A stretch of 64,000 bases of DNA from Occultella kanbiaonis (GCF_009708215.1 NZ_CP046175.1:3782001-3846000), one strand, 5' to 3'; numbered from the stretch's first letter, positions 25,457 through 34,764 are shown. The notes: generated by a model not told the origin, from the letters alone. Translations and numbers: made by a program.

Positions 25457-28195
25457 TCAAAGGAGGTCGCGCTCGACTGCGATCCGGACCGCCTCCCGTC
25501 GCCCGGACGCGCCGAGCTTGCGGTAGACGGCGCGCATGTGCGTCTTCACCGTGTTCGCCGAGACGAACAAGGACTGTCCGATCTCGGCAGCCGTCATGGG
25601 CGAGCGGAGGTAGGTCAGGATCGTCAGCTCCCGTTCGGTGAGCTCCCAGAACGAGGGCGACCGGCGGACCGGGACCCGATCGCGCATCCGGGTGATCAGA
25701 TCGCCGACCAGGGTGCCGTACTGGGTCCCCCAGCCGAGGTGCTCGGACAACAAGGGGGCGAGGTCGGGTCCGAGCAGCGCGAACGGGCGCGTCAACTCTG
25801 ACTCCAGGGAGGTCCGGAGCGTCCGCTCAAGCAGAACGTGCGCGTCCTCGGCCGCACCCTCCGCAGCGAACATCAGGGCCTCGGTCAGGTTCGCGCACAT
25901 GGCGATGTGTGCGGTCCGCCGCGCGGCCGGGAGCCGGGCGAGCACACCACGAGCATCAGCGTACGTGCCGGCACGGCGGTGCAGATCCGCGATCCAGACG
26001 AGGATGCTTGACTCGAGTTGGCCCGGGTCCATCGACGTGACCCTGGCCAGTGCTGCGTCCGGGCGACCCGAGACGTCCTCGCGAAGCGCCTCCATGATCG
26101 TCGCGATCGGCTCGGTGAGAACGCCGTCCGGCTCCGGGTCATCCTGTCCTGCCTGCCGAGCAACCTCGACGAGGGAAGCATCATCGATGGACAGCCCCAC
26201 GATCATCAGGACAAGTGCCGCGTTCTTGCGCAGTTCTCCCTGACGGGGCTGGGCTTTCCGGATGGCCGCTTCCAGATGTCCTCGAGCCTGCTCAAGGTGG
26301 TCGAGCCAGTACTCGGCCGCACCGAGGACGAGATGGGCCGGGACGAGCGAACTGGAACCGGACCGCCCGGCGCGCCGGCCGCCGTCGACGGCAGCACGAG
26401 CGACGCGGGCGGCCTCGTCGAATCGGCCGAGGATCCACAACGGGATCGGCGCCATGGCGGTACTCGCGGCCGCGAGTTCGTGCAGGTCGCAACCGGAGGC
26501 AAGGTCCTCCGCCCGCTGGAGGTTCGCCAGGGCACCGGCGGGATCGTCGCCCAGCCGCACCGTCGCCTCGCCGATCAGGAAGTGCGCGAACGCCGCGACC
26601 GCACGGTCACCGGGGCCGTCCACCGGAAGGAGATCACGGACGCGCTCACGTGCGGTAGCGATCTCCGCATCCTGGCCGGCCACGAACAACTGGAGCAGGG
26701 CGTCCACGACTTCGACGTGACGCGCGCGATCCGTCGGCAGCGCCACGGCCCTGGCCCGCGCCCGCGCCCGGGTCGCGGAGCTCGTGCTGCGGTGGTCGAG
26801 GAACTCGCAGAGGGCGAGCACCAGGAGGATCTCGGCGTCGTCTGCCTCGGGGGCGGGCAGTTGCCCGCAGATCCGCCGCAGCAGTTCCGTCTCGCCCCGG
26901 AGCAAGAGGTCGGGCCACTGCGCTCGCACCAGCTCGAGCGCGAACGGACCGTCTCCCCCCGCCACAGCCAACGAGACCGCGAGCGGCACGTCGGCCCCAG
27001 CCCAGTACCGGGCCGCGCGACGACGCAGGGTCAGCGCCGCCGCCGGGTCGTTGCGCTGCAGGATCGCACGGCACTGCGACGCGAACAGAGCATGCCAGCG
27101 GAACTCCTGCTCGGTGCCACCGACCGCCGTGAGGAAGACGCCGGTGCGTACGCATTCCTCGAGCAGTGCTGCCCCATGCGGGTGAAGCACCGCGGCCAGG
27201 TCGCCGCGGATCCTGTCTCCGACGGTCGCGTGCAGGATGAACGTGGCCAGTTCGGGACGGAGGGTGCCGAGGATCTCGTCCGTGAGGTATCCGGTCAGCG
27301 GCAACTCCGCGTCGCTCATCGCTTCGAACCGCCGCCGCCAGTCCGTCGAGGTGCCGAACGCGACGATCGCCATCTTCGTCGCGACGGGCCAGCCACCGGT
27401 CGACTCGAGCAGGAGGTCGGTGTCCGGCCCGTCCAGCTCGAGCCCGGCCTGCGCCGCCAGGGCGGCCACCTCCGGCCGGCTGAAGCAGAGGTCGGCCTCC
27501 CGGAGCTCTCCGAGTTCACCGTCCAGCCGGCGCTTGTGCACCGGCAGGTTCGGGTCGGACCGCCCGGACAGGATGAGCCGCAGGTTGGGTGGCGCGAACC
27601 GCATCAACCGGCCGACCACCTCCCTGGACGCCACGTCATCCACGTCGTGCAGGTCGTCGATGACCAGCACGATCGGCGCCCGGAGCTCCTCCAGCGCCGT
27701 CAGCAGCGCGTCGTACTGCTCGGGATCCACCCGGTACCGCGGCACCAGCGCCGCCAGGCGGGCTCCGTCGGATCGTCCCGACCGGTGCAGCGCGGTCCGG
27801 AGGGCGTTGACCAGGCCACGGAACAACCGGCGCGGGTCGTTGTCGAACTCGTCGACCGTCAACCAGGCAACGGTCTGGCCCGTCGTCGCACACCACATCG
27901 TCAGCAGCGTGGACTTGCCGTAGCCCGCGGGTGCGGTGACCAGCGTGAGCCCGTGGCCGGCCACACACTCGGTCAGCCGGTCCATGAGCGCGCTGCGCTC
28001 GAGGAGATGGGCGCCGACGCTCGGAACCTCGATCTTCGCCGATGGCGTCGCCGTCGCCCAGGTCGCGTCCGCGCCGTCAGCCTCCGGAGGAGGTTGCTCG
28101 CGGGCAGCCAGGTCGAAGAGCGGGTGCCGACCGCCCGAGTCCGTGACGGAGCGCTCGGCGTCCTCGTGTGAGCCCCTGATCCCATCCGACGTCAT
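25457..28195 (-). CDS. LAL-type (MalT-like) LuxR regulator 1
   Basis: A 912-residue large ATP-binding LuxR-family activator. The layout is a ~55-residue N-terminal extension, a Walker A at 88-96 (APAGYGKST), a Walker B-like LVIDDLHDVDD, a long helical TPR-like sensor region, and a C-terminal LuxR helix-turn-helix. The HTH reads TERELTILTYL then AEIGQSLFVSANTVKTHMRAVYRKLG. In MalT-type STAND proteins, ATP and inducer drive multimerisation and promoter activation. It lies between the AI-2E/SulP operon and a GAP-family exporter. The HTH recognition segment resembles that of MalT. The ATG at 28195 is preferred over an upstream GTG. Confidence 0.9.
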   Translation of the reverse strand: MTSDGIRGSHEDAERSVTDSGGRHPLFDLAAREQPPPEADGADATWATATPSAKIEVPSVGAHLLERSALMDRLTECVAGHGLTLVTAPAGYGKSTLLTMWCATTGQTVAWLTVDEFDNDPRRLFRGLVNALRTALHRSGRSDGARLAALVPRYRVDPEQYDALLTALEELRAPIVLVIDDLHDVDDVASREVVGRLMRFAPPNLRLILSGRSDPNLPVHKRRLDGELGELREADLCFSRPEVAALAAQAGLELDGPDTDLLLESTGGWPVATKMAIVAFGTSTDWRRRFEAMSDAELPLTGYLTDEILGTLRPELATFILHATVGDRIRGDLAAVLHPHGAALLEECVRTGVFLTAVGGTEQEFRWHALFASQCRAILQRNDPAAALTLRRRAARYWAGADVPLAVSLAVAGGDGPFALELVRAQWPDLLLRGETELLRRICGQLPAPEADDAEILLVLALCEFLDHRSTSSATRARARARAVALPTDRARHVEVVDALLQLFVAGQDAEIATARERVRDLLPVDGPGDRAVAAFAHFLIGEATVRLGDDPAGALANLQRAEDLASGCDLHELAAASTAMAPIPLWILGRFDEAARVARAAVDGGRRAGRSGSSSLVPAHLVLGAAEYWLDHLEQARGHLEAAIRKAQPRQGELRKNAALVLMIVGLSIDDASLVEVARQAGQDDPEPDGVLTEPIATIMEALREDVSGRPDAALARVTSMDPGQLESSILVWIADLHRRAGTYADARGVLARLPAARRTAHIAMCANLTEALMFAAEGAAEDAHVLLERTLRTSLESELTRPFALLGPDLAPLLSEHLGWGTQYGTLVGDLITRMRDRVPVRRSPSFWELTERELTILTYLRSPMTAAEIGQSLFVSANTVKTHMRAVYRKLGASGRREAVRIAVERDLL

Positions 28196-28263
28196 CCGGC
28201 CGTCCCGCCCGCGTTCCCGACCCTGCCTGACGCACACCACTTCGTGAGCGTCCCCCTGGCGTC

Positions 28264-28293
28264 ATCCAAGCGAGACCGTCACATCCGTGTCAA
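28264..28293 (-). promoter_or_regulatory. Candidate promoter of LAL regulator 1
   Basis: On the minus strand TTGACA (28293-28288, perfect -35 consensus) is followed by 18 nt and TTGGAT (28269-28264). GGATGTGA and GGATGA half-sites in direct orientation overlap the spacer and the -10. They do not follow the 22-nt rule seen elsewhere, so LAL control here is uncertain. Confidence 0.4.
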
Positions 28294-28326
28294 CCGGGCG
28301 CGCGATCCACCACGGCGGGTGTCGTG

Positions 28327-29001
28327 TCAGACGAGGACGGAGATCGCGTCCCCGACAACCTTGGTCCCCAGCACCAGCAACAGCACGGACATGATGACGG
28401 CATTGTTCGCCAACATCCAGGCCCGCATGCGCTCGAGCAGCTGCGCGGCCCGGTCGCCCATCACGAGGTAGAGGACGACCGGGAGGATGACGCCGATGCT
28501 GGCCACCACGGTGAACACCGCCAGGGCCACGAACTGGTCTCCGCGGGCGCCTGTGGCGTTCGCGATCGCGGTGGCCCCCGCCACGACCAGGAGCAGGTTC
28601 TTCGGGTTGATGCCGCCCAGGAGGAACGCGAGACCGAACGCCTTCACGGGGGTGAACGTCTCGATCGCGGCCATCCATTTCGGCACCACCGGCTCGACGT
28701 CGCTGCCGGGACGGCCACGCCACTGCTTCACCGCGAGGAACAGCAGCCCAAGGCCGAGTGCCAACTTCAGCAGGCCCACCCAGACGGGCGTGGCGCCGTC
28801 GTCCGCGCCGGCCGCGTCACCGACGAGCAGGAGCACGACCGACCCGACCGCGGCGATACCCGCGACCCAGCCGAGCACGAACGCGACGCCGTTCGACCTC
28901 GCCCGCGCCGAGACCAGCATCAACACGACCGCCACGATCGGCATCGGGGAAACCATCACGCCGACCGCGATCGGCAACGACTGACCGATCGCCTCGCCCA
29001 T
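28327..29001 (-). CDS. GAP/Sap family exporter-like membrane protein
   Basis: A 224-residue membrane protein with six hydrophobic segments in the LysE-like arrangement: SLPIAVGVMVSPMPIVAVVLML at the N-terminus and FGLAFLLGGINPKNLLLVVAGATA, with the conserved GGxNPKN, in the centre. This matches GAP (Sap, sulfolipid-addressing-like) proteins of actinobacteria, thought to export small molecules or lipids. GGAGG 5 nt upstream fixes the ATG at 29001. Upstream is a LAL-box promoter. Confidence 0.85.
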   Translation of the reverse strand: MGEAIGQSLPIAVGVMVSPMPIVAVVLMLVSARARSNGVAFVLGWVAGIAAVGSVVLLLVGDAAGADDGATPVWVGLLKLALGLGLLFLAVKQWRGRPGSDVEPVVPKWMAAIETFTPVKAFGLAFLLGGINPKNLLLVVAGATAIANATGARGDQFVALAVFTVVASIGVILPVVLYLVMGDRAAQLLERMRAWMLANNAVIMSVLLLVLGTKVVGDAISVLV

Positions 29002-29051
29002 CCTGGCCTCCTCGCTTCGCCACGGACCCATGACGGGATCCCGACCGTGTC

Positions 29052-29096
29052 ATCCTCGTCCGATCCGCCGTTAGCGTGCTCATCCGTAACGGGTGG
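29052..29096 (-). promoter_or_regulatory. LAL-box promoter of the GAP-family gene
   Basis: Half-sites TCATCC (29080-29085) and GGGTGG (29091-29096) are inverted. On the minus strand GGATGA is followed by exactly 22 nt and GAGGAT (29057-29052). In the plus direction GGGTGG is followed by 23 nt and GACACT (29120-29125), which could serve the small gene at 29204 but is weaker. Confidence 0.55.
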
Positions 29097-29203
29097 TTCG
29101 CAGGCCTGCCAGCGCGGGTGACACTCGGAGCCTGGTCCGCACCGTCGGCGTCCCCGCGCGTGCACCGGCCATCCATGTCACGCCCGGGCTACGGGAGGTC
29201 AGC

Positions 29204-29413
29204 GTGCTCTACCAGGTCCTCGTGGACGGTGCCGTCCGTCCCGATCGGCTCATCGGCATCGACTACGTCAGCGTCACACCGATCGCGGATCAGACCCTCC
29301 TGGCCTGCGCGGTGCCGGATCCGGCGGGTGTGGCCGAACTCGTCAGCGTGCTGATCGACCACGGTCTGCGTTTCGAACGGCTCTGCCGGATCCTCGACGT
29401 CCGGCAGTTCTGA
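29204..29413 (+). CDS. Small MRYD-family-like protein C
   Basis: A 69-residue protein beginning VLYQVLVDGAVRPDRL, with ACAVPDPAGVAELVSVL and GLRFERLCRIL. It shares the strand-turn-helix rhythm and the VPD…A…L signature of proteins A and B. GGGAGG lies 5 nt upstream of the GTG. It sits between the GAP-family gene and the DUF7144/SulP/MscS operon. Family assignment is by eye at low identity. Confidence 0.65.
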   Translation: MLYQVLVDGAVRPDRLIGIDYVSVTPIADQTLLACAVPDPAGVAELVSVLIDHGLRFERLCRILDVRQF

Positions 29414-29420
29414 GAGGACT

Positions 29421-29464
29421 CATCACGTTGGGGTGAGGCAGTCGTCCCGCCCGCGATCCAGGCT
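29421..29464 (+). promoter_or_regulatory. LAL-box promoter of the DUF7144-SulP-MscS operon
   Basis: CATCAC (29421-29426) and GGGTGA (29431-29436) form the inverted pair. Exactly 22 nt after GGGTGA is CAGGCT (29459-29464) as -10. The leader to the ATG at 29523 would be about 52 nt and contains GGAGG. Confidence 0.55.
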
Positions 29465-29522
29465 GGACACCTACCGGGGTCCATGGGCGGACGCCGGACC
29501 GAGGAAGACGGAGGTGTGGACG

Positions 29523-29921
29523 ATGGCCAGGAAGGTTTCTGCCTGGGTCGGCTGGATCTGGTTCGCCGGGCTGATCATGCTCAGTTCTGGGGTCTTCAAC
29601 CTGCTGAGCGGGATCTACGCGGTGGGTGCACGCGACGTCGGCGTCGTCGAGGTCGGCACGCAGATCCTGCTTCTTGACGTCAACTCCTGGGGCTGGGTCC
29701 ACATCGTGATCGGCGCCCTGCTGATCCTGGTCGCCCTGTGCCTGCTCGCCGGGCAGGCCTGGGCACGGATAGCCGCCGTGGTCGTGGTCGGCCTGAACAT
29801 GGTCACCCAATTCGTCTATCTGCCGCTGACTCCGTGGTGGTCGATCGTCGTGATCGCCCTCGACATGGTCGTCCTGTGGGCGCTCATCGTGCACGGCGAG
29901 GAAGCCGAAAAGGTGTCGTGA
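29523..29921 (+). CDS. DUF7144-type small membrane protein
   Basis: A 132-residue protein with four hydrophobic segments: VGWIWFAGLIMLSSGVFNLLSGI, WVHIVIGALLILVALCLLAG, IAAVVVVGLNMVTQFVYL, and IVVIALDMVVLWALIVH. This is the pattern of actinobacterial DUF7144 proteins. GGAGG at 29510-29514 supports the start. First gene of a four-gene operon; its stop overlaps the next GTG. Function unknown. Confidence 0.85.
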   Translation: MARKVSAWVGWIWFAGLIMLSSGVFNLLSGIYAVGARDVGVVEVGTQILLLDVNSWGWVHIVIGALLILVALCLLAGQAWARIAAVVVVGLNMVTQFVYLPLTPWWSIVVIALDMVVLWALIVHGEEAEKVS

Positions 29922-30634
29922 CCGAACCGCAGGAGCCCACCGGCGGGGCCGTGCCACCACCCGTGCGGGCGCGACTCTTCCAGGGTTCCGGCGCCGGCCT
30001 CGCGGGCCTGCTCTTCGCGGTCCTGTTCGTCGTCGGCTTCGTGATCCTGGACCAGGTGCCGGATTCGGCGACCCGCGAGGACCTCATCGAGTACTACCGG
30101 GGCGCCGGCGGCAGCGCCGTGATCGTGGCAGGGTTCTACCTCGTCCCGTTCTCGGGCCTGGCCTTCCTGTGGTTCATCGCCGCATCACGGCACCGGTTGC
30201 GCTCCCTCGCACGCCGGGAGGACCCCCTGCTGGACACCGTGCAGATCACGGCCGGCGTGCTGTTCGTCGCGATGATCTTCGTCGCGGCCGCTGCGGCGGT
30301 GACCGGCGTCTCCGCGGTCCGCCTCAACACCTCGAACGCCGCCGACCTCGTCACGCTCGAGCAGGCCTCGACGATGACGTCCTACGCGCAGACGCTGCTC
30401 ATGATCTACGCGTTCCGGACGGCCGGTGTATTCATCCTGGCCAGCACGACGCGGGGGCTGCGGGCGAAACTGTTCCCGCGCTGGTTCGCGGTCGTGAGCT
30501 TTCTGGCCGTCGCGGTGCTGCTCCTCTCCCTGACCTCCGTCCGGGCCGTGGTCCTTGTGGTCCCCCTGTGGGTCGCCGTGGCCTCCGCCGTGATCCTGTT
30601 CCGCCGCGCCACCGGCCAGCTGGAGGTCGCCTGA
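29918..30634 (+). CDS. Membrane protein of unknown function
   Basis: A 238-residue protein with about six membrane segments. The first is GLAGLLFAVLFVVGFVILDQV, followed by a short DSATREDLIEYYRG loop and IVAGFYLVPFSGLAFLWFIAA. The loop is typical of small actinobacterial multi-pass proteins, but I cannot name the family. The GTG overlaps the DUF7144 stop by 4 bp, and the SulP ATG follows 1 nt after its stop, so it is embedded in the LAL-box operon. Confidence 0.8.
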   Translation: MTEPQEPTGGAVPPPVRARLFQGSGAGLAGLLFAVLFVVGFVILDQVPDSATREDLIEYYRGAGGSAVIVAGFYLVPFSGLAFLWFIAASRHRLRSLARREDPLLDTVQITAGVLFVAMIFVAAAAAVTGVSAVRLNTSNAADLVTLEQASTMTSYAQTLLMIYAFRTAGVFILASTTRGLRAKLFPRWFAVVSFLAVAVLLLSLTSVRAVVLVVPLWVAVASAVILFRRATGQLEVA

Positions 30635-30635
30635 G

Positions 30636-32369
30636 ATGTCCCCTGCAACGGCGGACTCCCGCGTGCCGGTGTTGTTCGGCTCCCTGCGCGGCTACCAGGG
30701 CCAGTGGCTCCGCCGCGACCTTGTCGCCGGGCTGACCGTCTGGGCGGTCATGGTGCCCGAGGCATTCGCGTACGCGACGATCGCCGGCGTGCCGCCGGTG
30801 GTCGGCCTGTACGCGGCCGTACCGGCACTGATCGCGTACGCCGCATTCGGCTCCTCCCGGCACCTGGTGGTCGGTCCGATGTCCGCCACGGCGGCGCTCT
30901 CCGCGGCGACGATCGCCGAGTTCGCGCCCGGTGACTCCGATGCCTACATCGTGCTGACCACGGTGCTCGCCGTCGTCACCGGTGTGGTCGCGATCCTGGC
31001 CGGGCTGGCCCGGCTCGGCTTCGTGGCAACCTTCATCTCGGAGCCGGTCCTGAAGGGCTTCATCGTCGGCCTGGCGCTGACGATCATCATCGGCCAGCTA
31101 CCGAAGCTGTTCGGGGTCGAGGGTGGTGGCGAGGGCGCGATCGGGAAGCTCGTCCATGTGGTCGCGCACCTGGGGCAGCTCTCCGTGCTGACGACCGTGA
31201 TCGGGGTGCTGTCCCTGGTCATCGTCCTGGCCCTGAAGCGGTGGCTACCGGTGGTGCCGGCGTCCCTGGCCGTGGTCCTGGTCGGGATCCTCGCGGTCCA
31301 TGTGTTCGGCCTGAGCGACCGCCTCGACGTGGTCGGTGAGATCGACCCGGGTCTGCCCACCCTCGGCCTGCCCTCCACGACGTGGGGCGACTACGCCCAG
31401 CTGGCCGGGCCCGCCGTCGGGGTCATGCTGATCGCGTTCGCCGAGGGCCTGGGGGCGGCGAAGACGTACGCCGCGAGGAACGGCTACGAGGTCGACGCGA
31501 ACCGGGAACTCATCGGCCTCGGTGCAGCCAACCTCGGCTCCGGGCTGGCCTCGGGCATGGTCGTCAACGGCAGCTTGTCCAAGACTGCCGTGAACGGCTC
31601 TGCCGGCGCCCGCTCGCAGGTGAGCGGCCTCGTCGTGGCCGCCCTGAGCCTCATCACGCTGCTGTTCCTGACGGCGCTGTTCGAGGAATTGCCGGAGACG
31701 GTGCTGGCGGCCGTCGTCATCTGCGCGGTCATCGAGATGGTCGACACGAAGGCCATCGTGCGGCTCTACCGGGTCTGGACACCGCGCCTCGGCGGCACCT
31801 ATGGCTCGGCGGCGCGCGCAGATTTCGTCGGGGCGATCGCGGCACTGCTCGGGGTCCTCGTCTTCGATACGCTGCCCGGTCTCATCATCGGCATCGTCAC
31901 CTCGGTCCTGCTCCTGCTCTACCGCTCGTCGCGCCCGAGTGTGCGGCCGCTCACCGACGTGGACGGCAGCTGGGTCGATGCGCAGGCCCACTCGGACCAT
32001 CCGGTGGACCCGGCCGTGCTGGTGGTTCGAGTGGAGTCTGGACTGTTCTTCGCGAACGCGGACCACGTCAAGGACGAGATCCGCCGCCGGTGCACCCCAC
32101 AGACTCGACTAGTGGTCCTGGACGCCCAGACCACGCCATTCGTCGACGTCAGCGGCGCGACGGCACTGGCGGAACTGACCGACGACCTGGCTCGGGACCA
32201 CATCGAATTTGCGATCGCGGGCGACATCGGCCAGGTCCGCGATGTGCTGCGCACCGATCGCGTCGGCGGACCACGACCGTTCACCACGGTCGCGGAGGCC
32301 ATCGGCGTGCTCGGTGCCGACGCCGACTCGGAAGCCACGCGGGACGATCCGAGGCGGGCCGGGCCGTGA
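30636..32369 (+). CDS. SulP family anion transporter with STAS domain (2)
   Basis: A 577-residue SulP/SLC26 permease, distinct from the copy at 22.5 kb. RDLVAGLTVWAVMVPEAFAYATIAGVPPVVGLYAAVP is the diagnostic N-terminal signature. YLASAM-like segments and a NxSxSKTAVN motif (VNGSLSKTAVNGSAGA) lie in the core. The C-terminal STAS domain (~445-560) carries VLDAQTTPFVDVSGATAL with the conserved Asp/Ser region, so regulation by phosphorylation or partner binding is possible. Its stop overlaps the MscS GTG. Substrate (sulfate, bicarbonate or other anion) unknown. Confidence 0.95.
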   Translation: MSPATADSRVPVLFGSLRGYQGQWLRRDLVAGLTVWAVMVPEAFAYATIAGVPPVVGLYAAVPALIAYAAFGSSRHLVVGPMSATAALSAATIAEFAPGDSDAYIVLTTVLAVVTGVVAILAGLARLGFVATFISEPVLKGFIVGLALTIIIGQLPKLFGVEGGGEGAIGKLVHVVAHLGQLSVLTTVIGVLSLVIVLALKRWLPVVPASLAVVLVGILAVHVFGLSDRLDVVGEIDPGLPTLGLPSTTWGDYAQLAGPAVGVMLIAFAEGLGAAKTYAARNGYEVDANRELIGLGAANLGSGLASGMVVNGSLSKTAVNGSAGARSQVSGLVVAALSLITLLFLTALFEELPETVLAAVVICAVIEMVDTKAIVRLYRVWTPRLGGTYGSAARADFVGAIAALLGVLVFDTLPGLIIGIVTSVLLLLYRSSRPSVRPLTDVDGSWVDAQAHSDHPVDPAVLVVRVESGLFFANADHVKDEIRRRCTPQTRLVVLDAQTTPFVDVSGATALAELTDDLARDHIEFAIAGDIGQVRDVLRTDRVGGPRPFTTVAEAIGVLGADADSEATRDDPRRAGP

Positions 32370-33214
32370 TCGGCGCGGAGGGACAGAACCCGACGGACCA
32401 GCTGACCGAGCTGGTGGACTCCGCGAGCCTGAACGGCTGGGATCTCCTGGTCGTCGTGATCGTGGTGATCCTCACCTGGGTCGGGTCACGCGCGGGCCGG
32501 CGAACCGTGATGCGGCTGCTCGCCAAGACGGATGCGGTCCCCTACGAGGTGGCCTACACCTGTTCACGCGCGGTGGGCTACTTCATCGTCCTGCTTGGGG
32601 TCGGGATCGCGCTGTCTGTCCTCGGTGCGCAGATCCAACCGGTGCTCGCCGCAGTGATCCTGATCGCAGTGGTGGCCTACTTCGCACTCCGGGGCGTCGC
32701 CGACAACTTCGGCGCGAGCCTGATCCTGCAGATGCGCAAACCCCTTCGCGTCGGGGACTGGGTCGAGACCGATGATCGCTGGGGAGCCGTCACGGACATG
32801 AACGCCCGCTCCGTGGTGTTGCGGACCTCCGACGGGAAGGTGATCCACGTCCCGAACGCCCAGTTGCTCTCCGACCCACTCGTGATCCAACCCGTCAAGG
32901 GGACCGTACGGTCCGAGATCGAGGTCCGGACCACGGATCTGACCAGGCTCACGGCGGTCGCCACGGCAGCCGTCACGCTGGCCGCCACCGCGGACGGGGT
33001 TCTCGCCGAGCCGGCCCCGGACCTGGTCTGGGTGTCCAGCACACCGGACCGGACCACCGGACGGATCCGGGTCTGGCACGAGGCGGGCGCGAACACCAGA
33101 GTGGGCTCGAATGTCGTCCGCGCCGTCTCCGAAGGCTTCGCCGAGGCCGGCCTCACGGCGAGCCTGACCTCACCGCCGCCGGCGCCACCGCTGGGCCCGG
33201 CGCCGTCGCTCTGA
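32366..33214 (+). CDS. MscS family mechanosensitive channel
   Basis: A 282-residue small-conductance mechanosensitive channel-like protein. Three membrane helices occur (LLVVVIVVILTWV, AVGYFIVLLGVGIALSVLG, PVLAAVILIAVVAYFALRGVADNF), the last being the pore helix. The beta-domain signature is GASLILQMRKPLRVGDWVE and NAQLLSDPLVIQP. It releases solutes on hypo-osmotic shock in characterised members. The Pro-rich C-terminal tail is unusual but short. GTG start coupled to the SulP stop; last gene of the LAL-box operon. Confidence 0.92.
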   Translation: MIGAEGQNPTDQLTELVDSASLNGWDLLVVVIVVILTWVGSRAGRRTVMRLLAKTDAVPYEVAYTCSRAVGYFIVLLGVGIALSVLGAQIQPVLAAVILIAVVAYFALRGVADNFGASLILQMRKPLRVGDWVETDDRWGAVTDMNARSVVLRTSDGKVIHVPNAQLLSDPLVIQPVKGTVRSEIEVRTTDLTRLTAVATAAVTLAATADGVLAEPAPDLVWVSSTPDRTTGRIRVWHEAGANTRVGSNVVRAVSEGFAEAGLTASLTSPPPAPPLGPAPSL

Positions 33215-33259
33215 GGGTCGAATCCGCCACGGGTGTGGGCGCGCGCGGCCCGGGCAAGA

Positions 33260-34147
33260 TCAGACGCCGGTCCAGGCGATCGGCGCGGCATGGTGCCGGA
33301 ACCGCACTTCTTGCCCCGGCCTCAGCTGACCGGCAGCGTCGCGTGCGGACTCGGTGAGCACGGCGATCACCGGGTAGCCGCCGGTCACGGGATGGTCCGG
33401 ACCGAAGATCAGCGGCTGCCCGTCGGGGGGCACCTGCACCGACCCGGCCACCACCGCCTCCGACGGAAGTTCGTCGTCGCGGGCGCGACCAAGCAACGCC
33501 CCGCGCAATCGCAGCCCGACCCGGTCGCCGACGTCGGTCACCCGATATCGGCCGGTGAACAGGGTCCGCCAGGCATCGTCGGTGAACCAGTCCCGGCGCG
33601 GCCCAGGCATGGCGTCGAGCATGAACCCCGGGCCCGACGGCGGAACCTGGTCGGCGTCGATCGTCGCCAGGGCGGAACGGACCCGCCCAACGGGCAGAAC
33701 GTCGCCTGTCCGCACCGGCGCGGGACCGAGCCCGGACAGGACGTCCGTCGAACGGGAGCCGAGGACCTCCGGCACGGCGATCCCGCCGGCAACCGCGAGA
33801 TACGTGCGCAGGCCCCACCGCGGCACGCCGAGCCGCACCACGGACCCCGACGCCACCGCCAGCACCTGCTGGGGCGACACTGCCACGGCGTCGACGGTGA
33901 CCGGGGCACTCGCCCCCGTCAGGGCGAACAGCAGGTCGGATTCGGCACGCACCGTCAGGCCGCCCATCGTGACCTCCAGCAGGGCGGCGCCGTCCTCGTT
34001 GCCAAGGCGGCGGTTCGCAGCGATCAGGGCACCCCGGTCGGCGGCTCCCGAGGGGGACACGCCGAGCGCGGCGAACCCGGGACGACCGAGGTCCTCGATC
34101 AGCGTCAGCGCTCCGGCCTCGAGCACGGTCAGGGCGCGCTCACTCAT
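33260..34147 (-). CDS. pxpC: 5-oxoprolinase subunit C (biotin-dependent carboxyltransferase family)
   Basis: A 295-residue PxpC. With PxpA and PxpB it forms the ATP-dependent 5-oxoprolinase that opens pyroglutamate to glutamate. The N-terminal TLIEDLGRPGFAALGVSPSGAADRGALIAANRRLGN is diagnostic, followed by TYLAVAGGIAVPEVLGSRSTD. The ATG overlaps the pxpB stop by 4 bp. Converges on the MscS gene. No LAL box is seen for this operon. Confidence 0.94.
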   Translation of the reverse strand: MSERALTVLEAGALTLIEDLGRPGFAALGVSPSGAADRGALIAANRRLGNEDGAALLEVTMGGLTVRAESDLLFALTGASAPVTVDAVAVSPQQVLAVASGSVVRLGVPRWGLRTYLAVAGGIAVPEVLGSRSTDVLSGLGPAPVRTGDVLPVGRVRSALATIDADQVPPSGPGFMLDAMPGPRRDWFTDDAWRTLFTGRYRVTDVGDRVGLRLRGALLGRARDDELPSEAVVAGSVQVPPDGQPLIFGPDHPVTGGYPVIAVLTESARDAAGQLRPGQEVRFRHHAAPIAWTGV

Positions 34148-34755
34148 CCGGCCACCTCGAATCGGACCCGCATCCCGGCCCGCAGCAGCGACGGCGGGTC
34201 GGCGGTGACGTCGAACAGGGGCGCGTCGGTCTGCCCGAGCAAGCGCCAGCCGCCCGGGGAGGCGCGCGGGTACACGGCGGTGCGGTCGGCTGCGATCGCG
34301 ACGGAACCGGCCGGCACACGTGGCCGGGGCGTCGTCAGCCGCGGCAGGTGCAGCGCCGGGTCGAGCCCCGAGAGATAACCGAACCCGGGCGCGAAGCCGA
34401 CGAAGTCCACGGTGTACACGGGCGCCGCATGCCGGGCGATGACCTCAGCCTCGGTCAGCCCGGTGGCACTCGCCACGTCGGCGAGATCGGGGCCGTCGTA
34501 GCGCACGGCGATCCGAACCAGCTCCCCCGCCGGTGCGGTGGTTGGCGCAGCCGTGTCCATGTCCCGTACCCGGGCGGCGATGCCCGGCAGGTGAGCGGCA
34601 GAGTCCGTGACCACGAGCACGGTGCGCGCGGCGGGGACGATGTCCACGATCCGAGGATCGCCCGCAGCGGACAGTGCCGCGGTCAGCGCATGCACCTGCG
34701 CGAGGGTGGCCACCTCGACCAGGACGGCACGCTCCCCGCTGGGCCGGATCAGCAA
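34144..34755 (-). CDS. pxpB: 5-oxoprolinase subunit B
   Basis: A 203-residue PxpB of the KipI/allophanate-hydrolase-subunit-1 type. RPSGERAVLVEV opens the protein, VDFVGFAPGFGYLSGLDPALHLPRL is the conserved core and SPGGWRLLGQTDAPLF the C-terminal block. The order pxpA-pxpB-pxpC, with a 9-nt gap and a 4-bp overlap, is the usual operon. PxpB pairs with PxpC to phosphorylate and hydrolyse 5-oxoproline. Confidence 0.94.
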   Translation of the reverse strand: MLIRPSGERAVLVEVATLAQVHALTAALSAAGDPRIVDIVPAARTVLVVTDSAAHLPGIAARVRDMDTAAPTTAPAGELVRIAVRYDGPDLADVASATGLTEAEVIARHAAPVYTVDFVGFAPGFGYLSGLDPALHLPRLTTPRPRVPAGSVAIAADRTAVYPRASPGGWRLLGQTDAPLFDVTADPPSLLRAGMRVRFEVAG

Positions 34756-34764
34756 CCGTCCCCC

